The position numbers were made by a program, and so were the translations under genes. DNA of 64,000 bases from Tetrahymena thermophila SB210. Its lineage: Eukaryota; Ciliophora; Oligohymenophorea; Hymenostomatida; Tetrahymenidae. The stretch is from contig NW_002476454.1 of assembly GCF_000189635.1 (NCBI RefSeq), positions 372,001 through 436,000 on the forward strand, read 5' to 3'. Shown here in pieces: positions 1 to 16,100 of the stretch. The notes under the pieces were generated by a model. The model had not been told where the DNA came from and searched no databases. It worked only from the letters and a program-made list of their open reading frames with translations. Within the stretch, counting starts at the first letter, position 1. Each line of letters begins with the position of its first letter.

Positions 1-368
1 TTTTATTTATTAGAATTATTTTAGGATTAAGGAGATGCCGAAGATGTTCGAGATAAAAATTTTAAAGTATTTATGAATTTATTTATGAGTAAAAAATTCA
101 AAAATAAAAATTTTATTTTTAGGAGGAAGAGGAAGAGAAGGATGGTTAGTAAAAGAATATTAATTCTATTGAGTCAGAAAAGTTAAAAAGGTAATTTAAG
201 AAGAGGTATACTGTTGAATAAAAAATAGAAATTGTGAAAGAAATTACATCGAAAACATTTTACCAGGAAAAAAAAATAATACCAAAGAACTTTTTGGCGA
301 AGTATTAAATATGCTACTAAACACTTCAAAACTGGATTAAAAAATATTATGAAAAGTAAAATGAATGA
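1..368 (+). CDS. Helix-turn-helix DNA-binding protein, 3' partial
   Basis: Only the last part of the gene lies in the window. Bases 25-66 read in frame, a 56-base intron (67-122, GTATTT..TTTTTAG) follows, and the last exon runs from 123 to the TGA at 366-368. After an acidic stretch (EEEEEKDG) the C-terminal 60 or so residues contain RYTVEQKIEIVKE and then IPKNFLAKY..CYQTLQNWIKKY. That pattern of helices fits the homeodomain-like helix-turn-helix fold found in transposase N-termini and in Psq/CENP-B-type proteins. Here the domain sits at the very C-terminus with nothing after it, so it may be a domesticated DNA-binding module rather than an active transposase; that is inference. Bases 1-24 may be intron tail ending in TTTTAG. 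The upstream part is unseen, so the function of the whole protein is unknown. Confidence 0.5.
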
Positions 369-2441
369 TTTCAAGTACTAAGTATTTCATAGTAATCTAT
401 TAAATTTAGTATAAATAATGGTAAAAATTCGAAGTAGAATAGAACTTTTAAAAGATTATTAGTGTCATTTTATTAACGGGTGAGAAAATGTTAATAGTTT
501 TGAAGAAGAAGAAAAAATATTATAATAAAGGCTGTATCTATCTATTAACATAATATGTAATTTACTGACGTTTACATTTGCAAATATAAATTAATTAAGT
601 ATTTCTTATAGCAGATTTTAATTTGTATTCTTTTTAAATTGTTTTTTTTATTAAGAAATTATTACTTACACTAACATATATAAGCTTGAAAACTTGATAA
701 CATTAATAATAATGTTGTTTTCAAATCAAAATACAAATGAAATTGTTTTTGTAGTCGATTTCATAAAATTCTATATGGATATAATCACTATTTTAATTGA
801 TTTATATTTTACTATTCCATCTTTTAAAAAATTTAGCTTTAAATTAATAATATTGTTTATAATCAAAATATTTTAAAACTTTGATAAAATCTAAAAAAAA
901 AAGAAAAAATGAAAAAAGGGGATAAAAACATCTGAATGTTGTTTTTTAATTTAAAAAATTCAATGTCTATCATATAATAGATATGTATCTAGAATATATT
1001 ATCATTTTATTGATGTATTCTATAAAATATTAAATATTATTTATATAGTAGAAAACTTTATTTTATAAATTTTCTTTTTTAAATTAAAAAAATTTGAATA
1101 ATAAAAACAAGGAAGGCAAGAATAAGAAGGCTTATTTAATTACCAAATAATTTAAGTACGTAAGCAAACATTTATTTGAGTTAAGTATAAAAATCAAAAA
1201 TTCTGGTTACTTAAATCTGAGTAACAGATTAGCACTCTTTAATTTCATTTATTTATTTTGAAATAATTAATGCTCAATAAAATTCATAGGAAATTTACCT
1301 TTTTTTTTTCTTTCTCTACTTCTCCTTCAATTTATAATTTGTTTGAGGTTCGTATAGGTAAAATCGCAAAAATGAAAAAAAACAAAAGTAAGCTAAACTG
1401 TTTTAAAAAAATAATATTTTTCAGCAGCTTTTGGAATTGTAAAAAAAAAGTATTCTTGCTTAATTTTATTGAAATAAATAAAAAATTGTAAACAAAAGTG
1501 AAAAATCTGCATTAACAATCAAATAGAGATATTCCATTAAAAATTAATTCTAATACCTTTTAAATTTATACTCAATTAATGAGTTTTGGAAGTATTTTGT
1601 CTTTATAGTACTTGACTATTCTACCCTTTTTCTATTTTGATGCGAAAGTAATTAAAAATTTGAAATTAAGAAATATTTGGTATAGACAGTCAATTTATTG
1701 AACGATTTCGCGATTAATTGCTTATTAATTAGTTAGTTAGTTATTTTATTCAGTTTATCTAATAATTTCGCACCAAACTGCAGCTAAATTTCTACTGAGT
1801 CATACAAAATTATATATCTCCCTCATTGGATTCTTAAAGCGTTAATTTAGCACTGGCTGTGTTTTCAGCAAAAAAATTGATTATTAAATAACAATATTAT
1901 AGAACTGCATATTAGATCAATTTTAATTTCACCTCTTGGTATTAATTGATAGTATTTTAACCTTTATATAAATCAATTTGTTTAGGTTTCAATGTGAAGT
2001 GCTTTGAATTAATGGCTGTAAGATTTATATGTGCATAATTTCTAAAGTGTAAAAGTAACAATAAATGATAATAGATATGAGTTTTAAAAGTTAACAAATT
2101 TTTTAGATTTACTTTAAAAATTACAAATAATTAAAATCACAAAGTTAGGTGAGCGATAGATAGATAGTTAGTTAGATAATCAATCAACGGGTAGTATCAA
2201 AATTATGAAATAGAAGAAAATTTATAAGCTTAATAATGTATCAGACATAAATTCACTAGCTCTAAAATAAAATTAAATGTAATAGATGACTTAATTCTTT
2301 AAATTTGAAAAGTAACAAACAATCAAGAGATTTAATAATAATTTAATTAAAAAAAATATTAATAAAAACTAAGAGTCAAACACAAAAACTAATTAAACTA
2401 CAAAGGACAAATTTTAATTGCCCTAAAATAAATTATTAATA
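369..2441. other. AT-rich intergenic region without a recognised gene
   Basis: About 2 kb of very AT-rich sequence. Short frames near 694-876 and 1270-1491 open only by chance and give low-complexity Ile/Phe/Lys-rich products. Short GTTA/GATA-type tetranucleotide tracts occur near 1728-1742 and 2155-2178. The end nearest 2441 presumably contains the promoter of the Mpv17-like gene, but no element can be named. Confidence 0.5.
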
Positions 2442-3080
2442 ATGATTAACTGGTACAAGAGATGCTTAGAAACTCATCCTTATTTCAGCAGAATGATGAC
2501 TGCTGGAACCATTCTCTCATCATTTGACCTCATGAATCAAACATTCATTGAAAAGAGAGAAAAATATGACTTAAAAAAAATTGGCATCAACTTCTCAGTT
2601 GGATTCGCCGCTGCTCCTTGGCTCTTCATATGGTTTACCAAGCTTTAACCCAAAATTATTCAAGCTACTATCGGTAAACCAGCTACACCAACATTGATTG
2701 ATCCTGTTACTAAGAAAGTTAACTTCAAATAATTATTTGTAAAGATTACCACTGACTATGTTGTTTGCTTCCCAATGATGCAAATTCTATATCACAGTGG
2801 TTTCAATCTACTTTATAATTAAAACGTCTAATCAATTAAAAGTGCATTCTAAACTAAAGTTGATTTTTCTCTTAAAAATTACTATTAGGTATGGCCCCTC
2901 TTATGCACACTTAACCACTTATTTATTCCCCCTTACCTAAGAGCTCCATTTGCCAACCTATCAGCCACCTCATGGAACAATTATGTCAATTACATTTTCC
3001 CTAAAATATAAAACAAATAAAAACCCGAAAAAGACCCTAGCAAAATCAATGCTACTGTTTTCTAAGCTTTATCATTCTGA
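2442..3080 (+). CDS. Mpv17/PMP22 family membrane protein
   Basis: A single-exon gene of 212 codons from ATG at 2442 to TGA at 3078-3080, with TAA/TAG read as Gln. The family consists of small four-helix proteins of the inner mitochondrial or peroxisomal membrane, thought to act as channels or in metabolite and mtDNA homeostasis. Family marks are visible in order: an N-terminal WYKRCLETHPYFSRM like the usual W..YL...P..T; a FDLMNQTFIEK segment corresponding to GD...Q; GFAAAPWLFIWFTKL matching the G....P....WY..L motif; and a C-terminal WPLLCTLN..FIPPYLR plus SATSWNNYVNYIFP matching the WP..Q..NF...P...R and WN.YLS signature. Length is slightly above the usual 170-200 residues. It stands alone, convergent with the minus-strand gene ending at 3798. 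Which organelle it serves cannot be read from sequence. Confidence 0.9.
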
Positions 3081-3797
3081 AAAAAAACCTACTTACTAAC
3101 AAAAACAATAACCATATTATAAAAACTTTCTAAAAAATAAAAAATATATAAATAAAAAATAACTTCTTTAATCAATAATTAAAATCTTTATGTAAATATT
3201 TATATTAGTGTATTCAATTTTAATTAAATTATTCTTTAAAATTTATTTTTAAAATAAATAACCTTAACAACCTTCTCATTTAAACTTTTATTTATTTATA
3301 AAAGTTTCTGATGAATTCAAATATTTGTTGAAAATATTTTTTGAGTTTCTAGTTTAAGAAAAAATTACATTCAAGCGATATATTAATCAACCGATCGATG
3401 TATGTCTCTATTAACTTAATTTATTATTTGTTATTATTTTATTATTCATTTGCTTTAATAAAATAAATGTTTACCCAATCTTTTCTAGACCTTAAATTTA
3501 ATTTTTTACCTTCTTAATTTTTATAATGTTATTCAAAAATTTACAAATAAATTCATAACTAATTGATTTTATTAACTGGACTAATTTTTTCAAACAAAAA
3601 TAATTAAAATCAAAGATCTTATTATTTGAACGATTATCTTAGTTAAAAGCCAATAATTTTATTATTTAATCTTATATGTATGTATTTAATTATATTATTT
3701 TAGTCTTAGATAAAAAAGTCTAAAATTCAAAAAATTTACCAGTAACTTAAATGATTATTTTATAAATTTATCTTACAAAATACAAATTATAAAAGTA
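3081..3797. other. Convergent intergenic spacer
   Basis: About 700 bases of AT-rich DNA between the 3' ends of the Mpv17-like gene and the minus-strand gene at 3798-4765. It must hold both polyadenylation regions. No gene, repeat or RNA recognised. Confidence 0.5.
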
Positions 3798-4765
3798 TCA
3801 AGAGTTACTACTTGGAAATAATAACTTTTAAATTATATCCCCTAATCCTTCAAAGTTAAATTCAGCGTGCAGCACTGCAATATCAAAGCATAAAAATATA
3901 TTAAAGCCTTTTCCACTAACTTGATCATTAAGGAAGTTTATTAATTTTTTAAGGAAGGGATACGAGCTATTTTCAGCAATTATTTTATCTAGAGAAATAT
4001 CTTGTAATAATTCTTTAAACAGGTCAAAGCAGCTTGGTGCATCTTCAGAAAGCTATGTAAGCCCCAATCCTTCAAAGAAAGTTTTAATGTTATCCATATC
4101 CTTAATAATTTATTATTTTCCATTAAATTTAATAGCAATTTAAATAATAATAAAATGTTTGTTAGATTTTGAAAATATTGTAAAAGTACATTGTAAATTT
4201 AGAACTAATATTTAAATTATTTATATTTTTTAATAAAATGCCTGCTTACTTTAAAAGTTATGTGAAATTTCGAACTGCTCAATAAAGTCATTATTGAAAT
4301 AAATGACACTAAAGATTATCCATCAGGGTTATTCATATTTCGTAAAGAAAAGATAGTTATTATGAGTTTTCTTATATTCTTTAGAAGTTAGCTGTCCATC
4401 GTTAACTTTGCTTCAGCTAAAAACCCCTCAAATAACCAATTTACAAATTTTATATTAGGCTCTTCAATTATTTTCTTCAAAGAGTTTTTAATACCAAGAT
4501 GTATTTCTAAATGAGCATTTGATTTTTCTCCTATCTAATAAATTCCTTTAATTAGGTCATGCATAATTAAACTTTCTAAGGTGCTTTTTTTAAAATTTAT
4601 AAATAAGACTATCTCATCATCTACGTCAAATGTCTCAAACTCAAAAGGTTCTATTAATTTTCCCATTTGTGGCCCATTTAAAAGTCCAATAATTCTTTTG
4701 ACATCAATAAGCAAATTCAAAAGTATTTTTCTTCCTTCCTTTGGAGATTTTGATTTCATTCTCAT
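3798..4765 (-). CDS. Unidentified two-exon protein
   Basis: Two exons, 4765-4250 and 4100-3798, joined across a 149-base intron (4249 down to 4101, GTAAGC..TTAAG) in phase 0, give 272 codons ending in TGA. The upstream part is basic, then comes a largely helical protein with Leu/Ile-rich segments such as ILLNLLIDVKRIIGLLNG and, in exon 2, FFEGLGLTQLSEDAPSCFDL and FKELLQDISLDKII. No transmembrane segment or catalytic motif is evident and I do not recognise the family. The start is uncertain: the frame stays open upstream of the ATG at 4765 and still looks protein-like (KGIKLKDD), so a short 5' exon may exist near 4870. The downstream neighbour on the same strand is the Mpv17 convergent spacer; the upstream one is the EF-hand gene. 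Confidence 0.6.
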
Positions 4766-4947
4766 TACAATACCAAAGGCAGATTGTTATGTATCATCTT
4801 TTAATTTAATTCCTTTCAGGGCTTACTCTCTCACTTCTTAGCTTTATAATTAAAATGAATTTAAATAAGTATCATTAAATATTTAAGTAATTTATGGATT
4901 TATAATCACCAAAACAAAAACGATAATTAAAAAAAATAAATTTTTAT

Positions 4948-5577
4948 TCATTCTTTTTCTTACTTTTTGCTATGCTAAATATATAAATTTATATGTGCAG
5001 AGAGCTCTCCTTTTGAAGATCCATAATTTAAAGCTATATAATGCGTATCAATACTCTTATCATATTTTGAATCAAGAGATGATCCCATTCTTGTAAATTC
5101 AGTATGAGCTTTTTTTAATAGCTTCATCCCTTTCAACTTATAATATACGAGCTTCTCTAATTTATTTGGTTTGCCACTTGACCACCAAGCCCAAAATTCA
5201 TCAAAACTGATCTTTTTATCAGAGTTCTAATCTAAATCTTAAAATATCTAAGTTTATAAAAACACCATTTCTATCAAATTATATTTGCAAAATGCTATTC
5301 AAAAATCAAGTAAGTGCTTTAGATAAATTTTTTTAGTTTAATCTAATCAATTTACTTGCTATATATCTTCATTTTTTATTTTTAATCCTAATTCTTTTGC
5401 CAAATTTCCTATTTCATCAAATTGAATATCGCCGCTTCCATCTCTATCAAATTTTTAGAACACTAACCGAATAGCTTCTTTGGATTCTTAGTCATATTCA
5501 CTTTTATCAAAATCCTCGTATTATTTTTGTTTGGAAGAATTATTTTGTGCTTAGTCTTCTATTTTTGGCTTTGACAT
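4948..5577 (-). CDS. Two-EF-hand calcium-binding protein
   Basis: Two exons (5577-5356 and 5247-4948) around a 108-base intron (5355 down to 5248, GTAAAT..CTTAG, phase 0) encode 173 residues. The N-terminus is Gln/Lys-rich. EF-hand 1 has the loop DRDGSGDIQFDE, with acidic or Ser ligands at positions 1, 3, 5, 7 and Glu at 12. EF-hand 2 has DQNSDKKISFDE, also with Asp1, Asn3, Asp5 and Glu12, so both look able to bind Ca2+. The flanking helices (AIRLVFQKF, NEDIQQIFQDL) match calmodulin/centrin spacing, and the intron falls between the two hands. After the pair is a roughly 75-residue basic tail (WAWWSSGKPNKLEKL) that I do not recognise. It is a calmodulin-like sensor by fold; the partner is unknown. 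It lies beside genes of the same strand but is not overlapping. Confidence 0.85.
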
Positions 5578-6277
5578 CAAATATTTAATATGTATAATAT
5601 GAAGAACAATTAAAAATAAATAAGCAATAAATAAGATTTATTTATGCTTTTTTTAATATGTTTAATAAAAGCAAATAATAAAGCAATAACAAAAAACCAA
5701 TAAATAAATAAATAATGTTTTTTTTGCACCAAACTAAATAAAATAGTTTCAAAAAAAGAAAATAATTTCTATTAAAAATATTTATTAAAAATTTTAATTT
5801 ATTATTTAGTTTGAAAAATTTCTAAGATATTTTTGAAAAAATACAATCTGATAACATTATATTTTTACCGCTCACTACTGAATGAAATATAATAGACAGA
5901 AATAAATATTGATTGTTTTAATCTGATGATAAACGCAAAAAAGGTAATAAAGTATAAAATCGACAAATTTTATTAATTTACCAAATTAAGAATACTAAAA
6001 AGATATTTTTAGTATCAATAACTATAACAAATTCAAATTAATTAATCTAAAAATAGTATTTCTGTAGTATTTTATTTACAAACCATTGAAGGGGTAAGAT
6101 TATTTATTTTTTAATCTCAACATAAATAAAATATTTATCAATATTAAAATTAATTATAAAGTTTAAGTATTTCTCAAACGTGAATTCAATATTATCTTAT
6201 AGTTTTCTATTCTTAAAAAATTCTTTTATATTTTTTATATTATGCATATTTGTTTAATTAGTAAGAAAGGTTTTTTT
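5578..6277. other. Intergenic spacer between same-strand genes
   Basis: About 700 bases of AT-rich DNA. Near 5698-5714 is an AAAT tetranucleotide tract. It should hold the promoter of the EF-hand gene and the 3' end signals of the transporter gene; neither can be pinned down. Confidence 0.45.
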
Positions 6278-8491
6278 TCAAATATCTTGGCCAAAATCTT
6301 TAACAAATAGGATAAGACTTGAGTATGCTCCAAATACTCCACAAGCGAATGCTATTAGAAAGATAAACCAGTTAACAAGTGATTTCCAGAAAGGAAGTTC
6401 TGGCTCATTCTTATAAATAATTATTACTGGAATGAAATAACAAAGCGCTGTTCCACAAATAGAACCAATAAAATTAATGAATATTGATATTCTATCTATT
6501 GACATGGCCATTAAAAATACAAATGCTAGAAATCCTATACGAACTAAGCAGCTGTACTTTAAGAAACGACTTTCATCATCTTCATCAAGAAAAACTTCAC
6601 TGAGCTAATCATAATCTTATATTTCCATAGTTTCTTCTTATTCTAAGAATGTACTATAAAACTAATGTCTCTACCTATATCTTATCTCTTCAAGTTTATT
6701 TTCGTCATCTGTCTATTCACCTGCACTTACTATTTATCTGTTATTTAAAGAGTTAGATCTTTCTCTACCTGAAGAAGCAGTAAAAGAAAAAGCTTTATTT
6801 TTTTTTTTCCCAAGAGTTGGTAATTTTTATGGAATCTAAGATTATTTGTCATCCGTCTCTGAAATTAAATACTAATTAACTTCAGTAATTTTTCTTTGCC
6901 TTTCCTCTTCCAAAATAGCGAATTATTTTGCACAAAACTTCTTTAAAATTTTATGTTCAACAAGATTTACACAAGGGAAAATCTGAATAGGGTATGATAG
7001 AATTAGAGAAATGCAATAAAGAATTTGAACAACAAAAAGCACAGGATTGGTTAAATCGAAATTGAATAAAATAATGTCTTTAACTTTACTACCGAATGTT
7101 AAGTATCCTAGTATTCCAAACGAAGTGTAGAGTATCAAGGCAAAGTATATTACATAATTTAAAACCACAAAAAATCTTTTAGGCTCTTACATTGAATGTC
7201 TTTTATATTAGAAAAAATTTTAAAAAAAGCAAATATTTTTGATAAAAATCACTTAAAGATTTAATCTTTCATTTTTATTTATTCATTTGAAGTATTTTTA
7301 TTAAAATTAGTTTTTTTAATTATTTTTAATAAAATTAATTTACAAAATATTTTTATAAAAACAAAATGATGAAATTTAAAATAAAATATTTTTTTTTTAA
7401 AGTTGATGGAAAAATATTTTTATTTTTTTCATTATTTTCAACAACAGTTAAGTAATAAATTAGATATCGACTTAAAAAGAAAAGTAAGTTAAGAAAATAT
7501 CAACAATTAATACCTAACATCAAAATAGAGACCCACACCTTCAAATGTAAAAATGAAAATTCCTACTGAATCACCCATTGAGCTAAAGTTAAATTATTGA
7601 ATCTCTGGTAAACCATTTTATTTTAAATTATATCCACAGTAAAGCGAAATTATTAAGAGAGAACACAGAATGAAAACATTAGCACTCATACTCCATTGCT
7701 TGAGTTTATCCATATGTCTTATGAAAATGCAAGGTAAGAGTATAACCAAAGCAACCAATAAAGAGGGAATTCTAGATTCACAAGCATAGCTTGTCTCACC
7801 CATAGTATGACAGAAGCTCTTTTTGAAATAAGATGTGAAGAAGATAACGTAAGATATGCACACCCCAAGTTGAATGCCAAATAAGCAGACATTTACAAAA
7901 GTTATCGATCTTTTTCCTAACATGTCTGCACAGAATTCAGTAATATTTTTTGCCTTAGAGTGAGTTTTATCAGCTACGCTCATCATTTATTAACTCAAAT
8001 AAAGCATAGCTATCCCACATAATGGTAGTATAATGAGCCCTGCTAGCCATCCGCTTTTATAAAAGCCTATTGGCAGAGATAAAATTCCAATTCCTACTAA
8101 GCCTTTAAATAAATTGACTGTGGCATGAAACTCGCTAGATTTTTACTCGATAACTTCTTAACCTTTTTTATTTTTTTTATTAAAAACATTAATGGAGACT
8201 TACTCATCATTCTTTTTATCGCTTATTGAGATTTATATGCGTTAATGTTATTGTTGAAAGTCATCTTAATCTCTCATTTTTGCAAAATATTTAGAGTTGT
8301 TTTTATTTTTGTTGTTGAGCTTTTATCGCTTTTAAAACAAATTTTTTTAATATTTTACTGGGAATTCCAAGATCTTATATGATTTCACATTGGTCTTTAT
8401 TTTCTAGATTATTTTATTCACCTATCTAAGTGTTTTTTTCTTCGTTTGCGATAAAGATTTCCCTAATCTCTCTGTTCTATTTTTAGTTCAT
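6278..8491 (-). CDS. AAAP family amino acid transporter (SLC36/SLC38-like)
   Basis: Three exons: 8491-8359, 8264-7514 and 7199-6278, separated by introns of 94 bases (8358-8265) and 314 bases (7513-7200). They sum to 602 codons ending in TGA. The predicted product is a multi-pass transporter moving neutral amino acids, probably with Na+ or H+. After a roughly 90-residue Gln-rich cytoplasmic N-terminus comes TVNLFKGLVGIGILSLP, the family's first-helix signature (G.GIL.LP). Further on are TFVNVCLFGIQLGVCISYVI, IFTFEGVGLYFDV, SMQEPKRFF and GILGYLTFG, all in the expected order. The last helices (SIDRISIFINFIGSICGTAL, then NWFIFLIAFACGVFGAYSS) follow. A hydrophilic insertion of about 120 residues rich in Glu/Gln/Arg separates the helix ending near VNLVEHKILKKF from RFLKYSCLVRIGFL. 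The first ATG in frame was taken as start; confidence in the fold is high and in the substrate low. Confidence 0.88.
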
Positions 8492-9282
8492 CTTATTACT
8501 GATGTTATATAGCTATTTAGTTTATAATTGATATTTTATGAATTAATTTAATAAAATCTAAAAAATATAAATTCTTAATTTGCATTCTATCAAATTATTT
8601 ATTTATTTTTTCTTATTTAGATAATATTTCTAATTATGTTAGATTTTAATTACTAGCTGTTATTTATAATTGAATTTAACAGATAAAAAGAAGTATTTTG
8701 AGTGTTATTAATTAGATTATGATTTTTTATAATAAATAAAAAAATAATTTAAAATTTTTTATTATTTCAATTTTTCTTCAAATTATTTTTTTAAAAAAGA
8801 ATAAAAATTAATTTTTATTAATTTAATTTATTATAAAGTAAATTGGATAATTCAAATAACATGAAACATATTTTTATTTAAAGATATTACACAATTTTTT
8901 ATCCTATAAAACGAAAAAAGTTTAGAACTTTTGATTAATTTGAAGCAAAAATGAATTTGCTTTATTTAAAAATGTTTAAAAGAATTTATAAACTAAAGTT
9001 ATCAAGCATTCCTACTTGACTAATTTTAAAAATGAAAGTATTTGACTTTATAATTGCAAACAAAATAACCTAACTTTATCTTTTGTTTATAACTAAAAAT
9101 AAACAAAATAACTTTTAGTTATTTGCAGACCATCAATAATAGTAAATATCTATATGTATTTAATAGACTTATCTTTAATTAATTGGATTAATAAGATAAA
9201 TTATTGATTATATTGACTTTGGAAATAAACTTATTAAATAAATATATATATATAGGAAAGCTGGAATCAATTTATATTAAAA
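8492..9282. other. Divergent intergenic region (transporter / kinase)
   Basis: About 790 bases between two divergent start codons, so it should contain both promoters. It is strongly AT-rich with a short TA run near 9242-9254 just upstream of the kinase start. No gene or specific regulatory element recognised. Confidence 0.45.
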
Positions 9283-12598
<3,316 letters not shown>

Positions 12599-13194
12599 CG
12601 ACAGCTAACTTAATCATATGCAGCTTAATATAAAGAATATTAAGAAATAATTGATTTTTTGATTTAATTCCTTGATAATAATAAACAAAGTATTACAAAT
12701 AAACTTCATTATTTCAAAATATAAAATAAGATAATCAAGATAGATTTATTTGAATCATTAAAAAATTAATTTCGAAAAAATAAAAATTTTCAAAATTAAA
12801 AAATATTCCTTTTTTCCAAAAATAAAAAGTTTTGATGTTAAAAATTACTCCTTTCTTATTCTTAATACTAATAAATAATATTAAAAAAATATAATTATAG
12901 TTTTTATTCCTTATTCACTTAAAATAAATAAATAAATAATTTCTAACTGCTAAAAATATTGATCTCATTTCAATTTAATAAATTTATAAAAATTTAATTT
13001 TATATTAAAATATGGATTACGTGTTTTACTTTTTGTATACAACTTAAACGCTAGCTTTAAAAATCAAATAAATTGTCATTACTTATTAATAAAATAGTAT
13101 TTGTTTAAAATTAAGTAATAGGATTACCTTTTAAAAAATATATATGTAATGAATATTTTAAAATTCACTAAAAACAAGATAAAGTATTATTTTT
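12599..13194. other. Convergent intergenic spacer
   Basis: About 600 AT-rich bases between the 3' ends of the kinase gene and the calcium channel gene. Only polyadenylation signals are expected; nothing else recognised. Confidence 0.45.
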
Positions 13195-16100
13195 TCAATT
13201 TAAAATTTAAGGAAGGATTTCATCTTTTTTTTTATGCTAATTTTTTAAAACTTCTCCCTAATTATCAACTTAGAATTAGTCTAAAGTTGTGTTTACTTAA
13301 TCTAATGTTTGTCTTATTTTATCTTACTGTTAAAAAGTAAAAAAAAGTTAATAGTAGAAGCTAAAAATAATTTTAATTACTGATTTAGCGATATCTTAGA
13401 GTTATGTAAATATTTCTTAGTTTTACTTTACAGAAACATTCTTGCTCATGCATAAAGCTCTATTTTATAATAAATAAATAAATAAATTGAATTAAAATTT
13501 AATTTCACAAAATTTAAATTACCTATTAGTTGGGAACCAGGTAATTTCTTTTTTAGCTAACTTATCAGCAACATAACTTTCAATACCTGTGTATTCAGTT
13601 TTTGTTTTATCTTTAAGATAAGCTATGTAATAAAGATAATTCCACATATAATGATCTTCCTATTTTTTTAAAGTTAAAATAATTTATTTTTAAAGCCAAC
13701 CAAATTAAATTGAGTTGTACCTTGATATGAGATTTAAAATCTTAATTTTAATCTGAATTCTTTTCTATTTCCTCATTTGAAAAACCACAAATAAAACATT
13801 TATATATTAGATCTTAATTATAAACTCTCAGTTCATCTCTACCCTCACCAAACTAATCAATAATAATACCTATAAATAATAAAAAGTAAGTTTTTTTTAT
13901 TGTAAAGTATTAATTTTAAAAAGCAAAATAAAATATTACCTGATACAATGTTAATCATAATAATCATAAGGAGGATGTAATAAAGGTTATCAAAGAAGAA
14001 TCTCACTAAGAAGTAACCAGTGCTGTCTTGTTATGTAGTTGGATTGAGATATCCACCGAGACCACCATCAAATTTAAATGATCTATCTATAGCAGTGAGT
14101 AAACAAACAAATGTACTTTCACAAAAATCTCCAGGATAAGACTCATATAACCAGTAATAACCAAACAAAGTAAAAACATACATCAGCACTAAGAACAAGA
14201 AATATGTGAAAAGGATAGCCTTTTTAGGGATCCAAACTGCTTTTACTACATTTAATAAATCAGGGAAACGTACTAAGACATCAAACAAGTGGAAGAAGAA
14301 AAAGAACGGACTAACAATCGTACCAACAATAGCTGTTAAACCATAGATTACATAATAAAGGACATAAAAATCTGATAACAAGTTATAAACTGTTAGCAAC
14401 ATTCTATAAGTATATTCTATCAGTGAGTATTTCTCCTATATTGAAAAAATTCATATTAAAATAAACTCATATTAAAAAAATAAATTACAAATCCCTCCCA
14501 CGCTTTCATAATCAATAGCGGCGCATTTAATGCAAGGAAATAAAGAACGACAATAACACTCAAAACAATCAGTATAACTCCTAAAATTTAAATAGCTGAT
14601 TCGGTATCTGATTTTTTATTAAGTATTTTAAAAATATAATTATTTATTTATTTCTTAAAAAAATATTACGAAGATTGACCGACTAGACAGAACCATCACT
14701 TTCTATTGTTGTTATAAAAATAATGAAATAAATACTTTATAATTTGTGTTAAATGATAATATTTTTTACATTAAACTCTTTCAAATGAAAATAAGACCAT
14801 TAAGTTAATTGCTATAGCAAGAAGGAAAGCTAAATTTCTTAAGAGACCAATTTTTTCTTTAAGCATCAAAAGGAATTAAACTTTTTCAAGCCACTTGTGA
14901 AGCTAGTAATTGTGTCTCATTTTTTAAATTAGATCATCAGATTAACTAGCCAAAGAGGTAACTTTTGCTTTAACAGAAATTCTGTTAGCATTTCTATTGA
15001 AATTAGTTTTAGTATCTTTATCTAAATCTTAACAGAAATAAGGTAAGTAGAAATATGCTTTTTCCAGCTAGTTATCATTTTCTCTTAAAACTTCTATGTG
15101 TAAGGTGTGCTTCTCGAAAAATTTCAATGCTGTATCTGATTACTAATCTCTATTTTACTTTATTTTCATTTTTTTATCATGCCAATTTTCTTTTTGTTTA
15201 GTCTTCATCAAGTTATTTAAATTATTGGCTTACTCCTGTACTGTATTCTTTAAAGATGCAATAAAATTAAAAACCATCTATAATACTTCACTAATGATAT
15301 TATTCTTTAGCAGATTTTCTTCCTCTTTACCTTCTTTCTTTTTTCTTTTCTTTTTCATTATCTGATCCTCTTCATCTTTACTTACTTCCTTAAAGGTGCT
15401 TAATAGTATAAACAAGTTGAATCCTGTTTCTATAATGAAACTTGCTTGATTCTTTTCTTATTCACTGCTCTCTTCAGTTGGTTCCTATTAACAAAAATAA
15501 ATTATACAAATTAAAAAAAATAATATCCAATAAAAAATTTACCAATTCGAAGTGGTTGAAAACATCGCTAACATATTCACCTTTGCCAATATCAACAAAT
15601 TAGTTATAAATATCTGTAATATTTCTTCTAATAATATCGATATTTAGTGTTTTCATCATACGTGGGACAATATCATCTTCTTTGGATCTCGCCTCAAGTA
15701 AAGATATTAAAGTTATAGAACACTTATATTTTAATTTAGCTACTTCCCACCTGGGCAGCTAATCACTATTCTTATCATCAATCTTATTAATTTAAATTTT
15801 TTCATCAATATCACTTTCTTCTTTCTTTTCATTTTCCTTTTCCTAAATAAAATAAATTATTAAATATTTAATAATTTGCAGCTACACTCAATAATATTTA
15901 TTTACTTTTTATATCTAATAATTTAGTTCATCCATAATTTCATCTATACCAAACAAACTAGAGGCTAAATCTAAGAAATTATCTTGAATAAGAGCATGTT
16001 AGTTTTCTTTACAAGGACCTTAAATGTACTCAGTCAATGTATCGAAACATTGAGTCATATTCTTAATATACCTAATGCATTTCTTTTTGAAATAGTTATT

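Noticed and set aside
183-374. Minus-strand hydrophobic frame
   Set aside because: Antisense shadow of the helix-turn-helix exon at 123-368.
1270-1491. Possible small gene in the left intergenic region
   Set aside because: Low-complexity Lys/Phe/Asn composition, no intron signals nearby and no recognisable motif.
4581-4841. Plus-strand open frame of 86 residues
   Set aside because: It is the antisense shadow of the minus-strand gene at 3798-4765, whose intron and phase are consistent.
13149-13340. Plus-strand frame between kinase and channel genes
   Set aside because: It overlaps the last exon of the calcium channel gene on the opposite strand, which has a coiled-coil tail and closes in frame.
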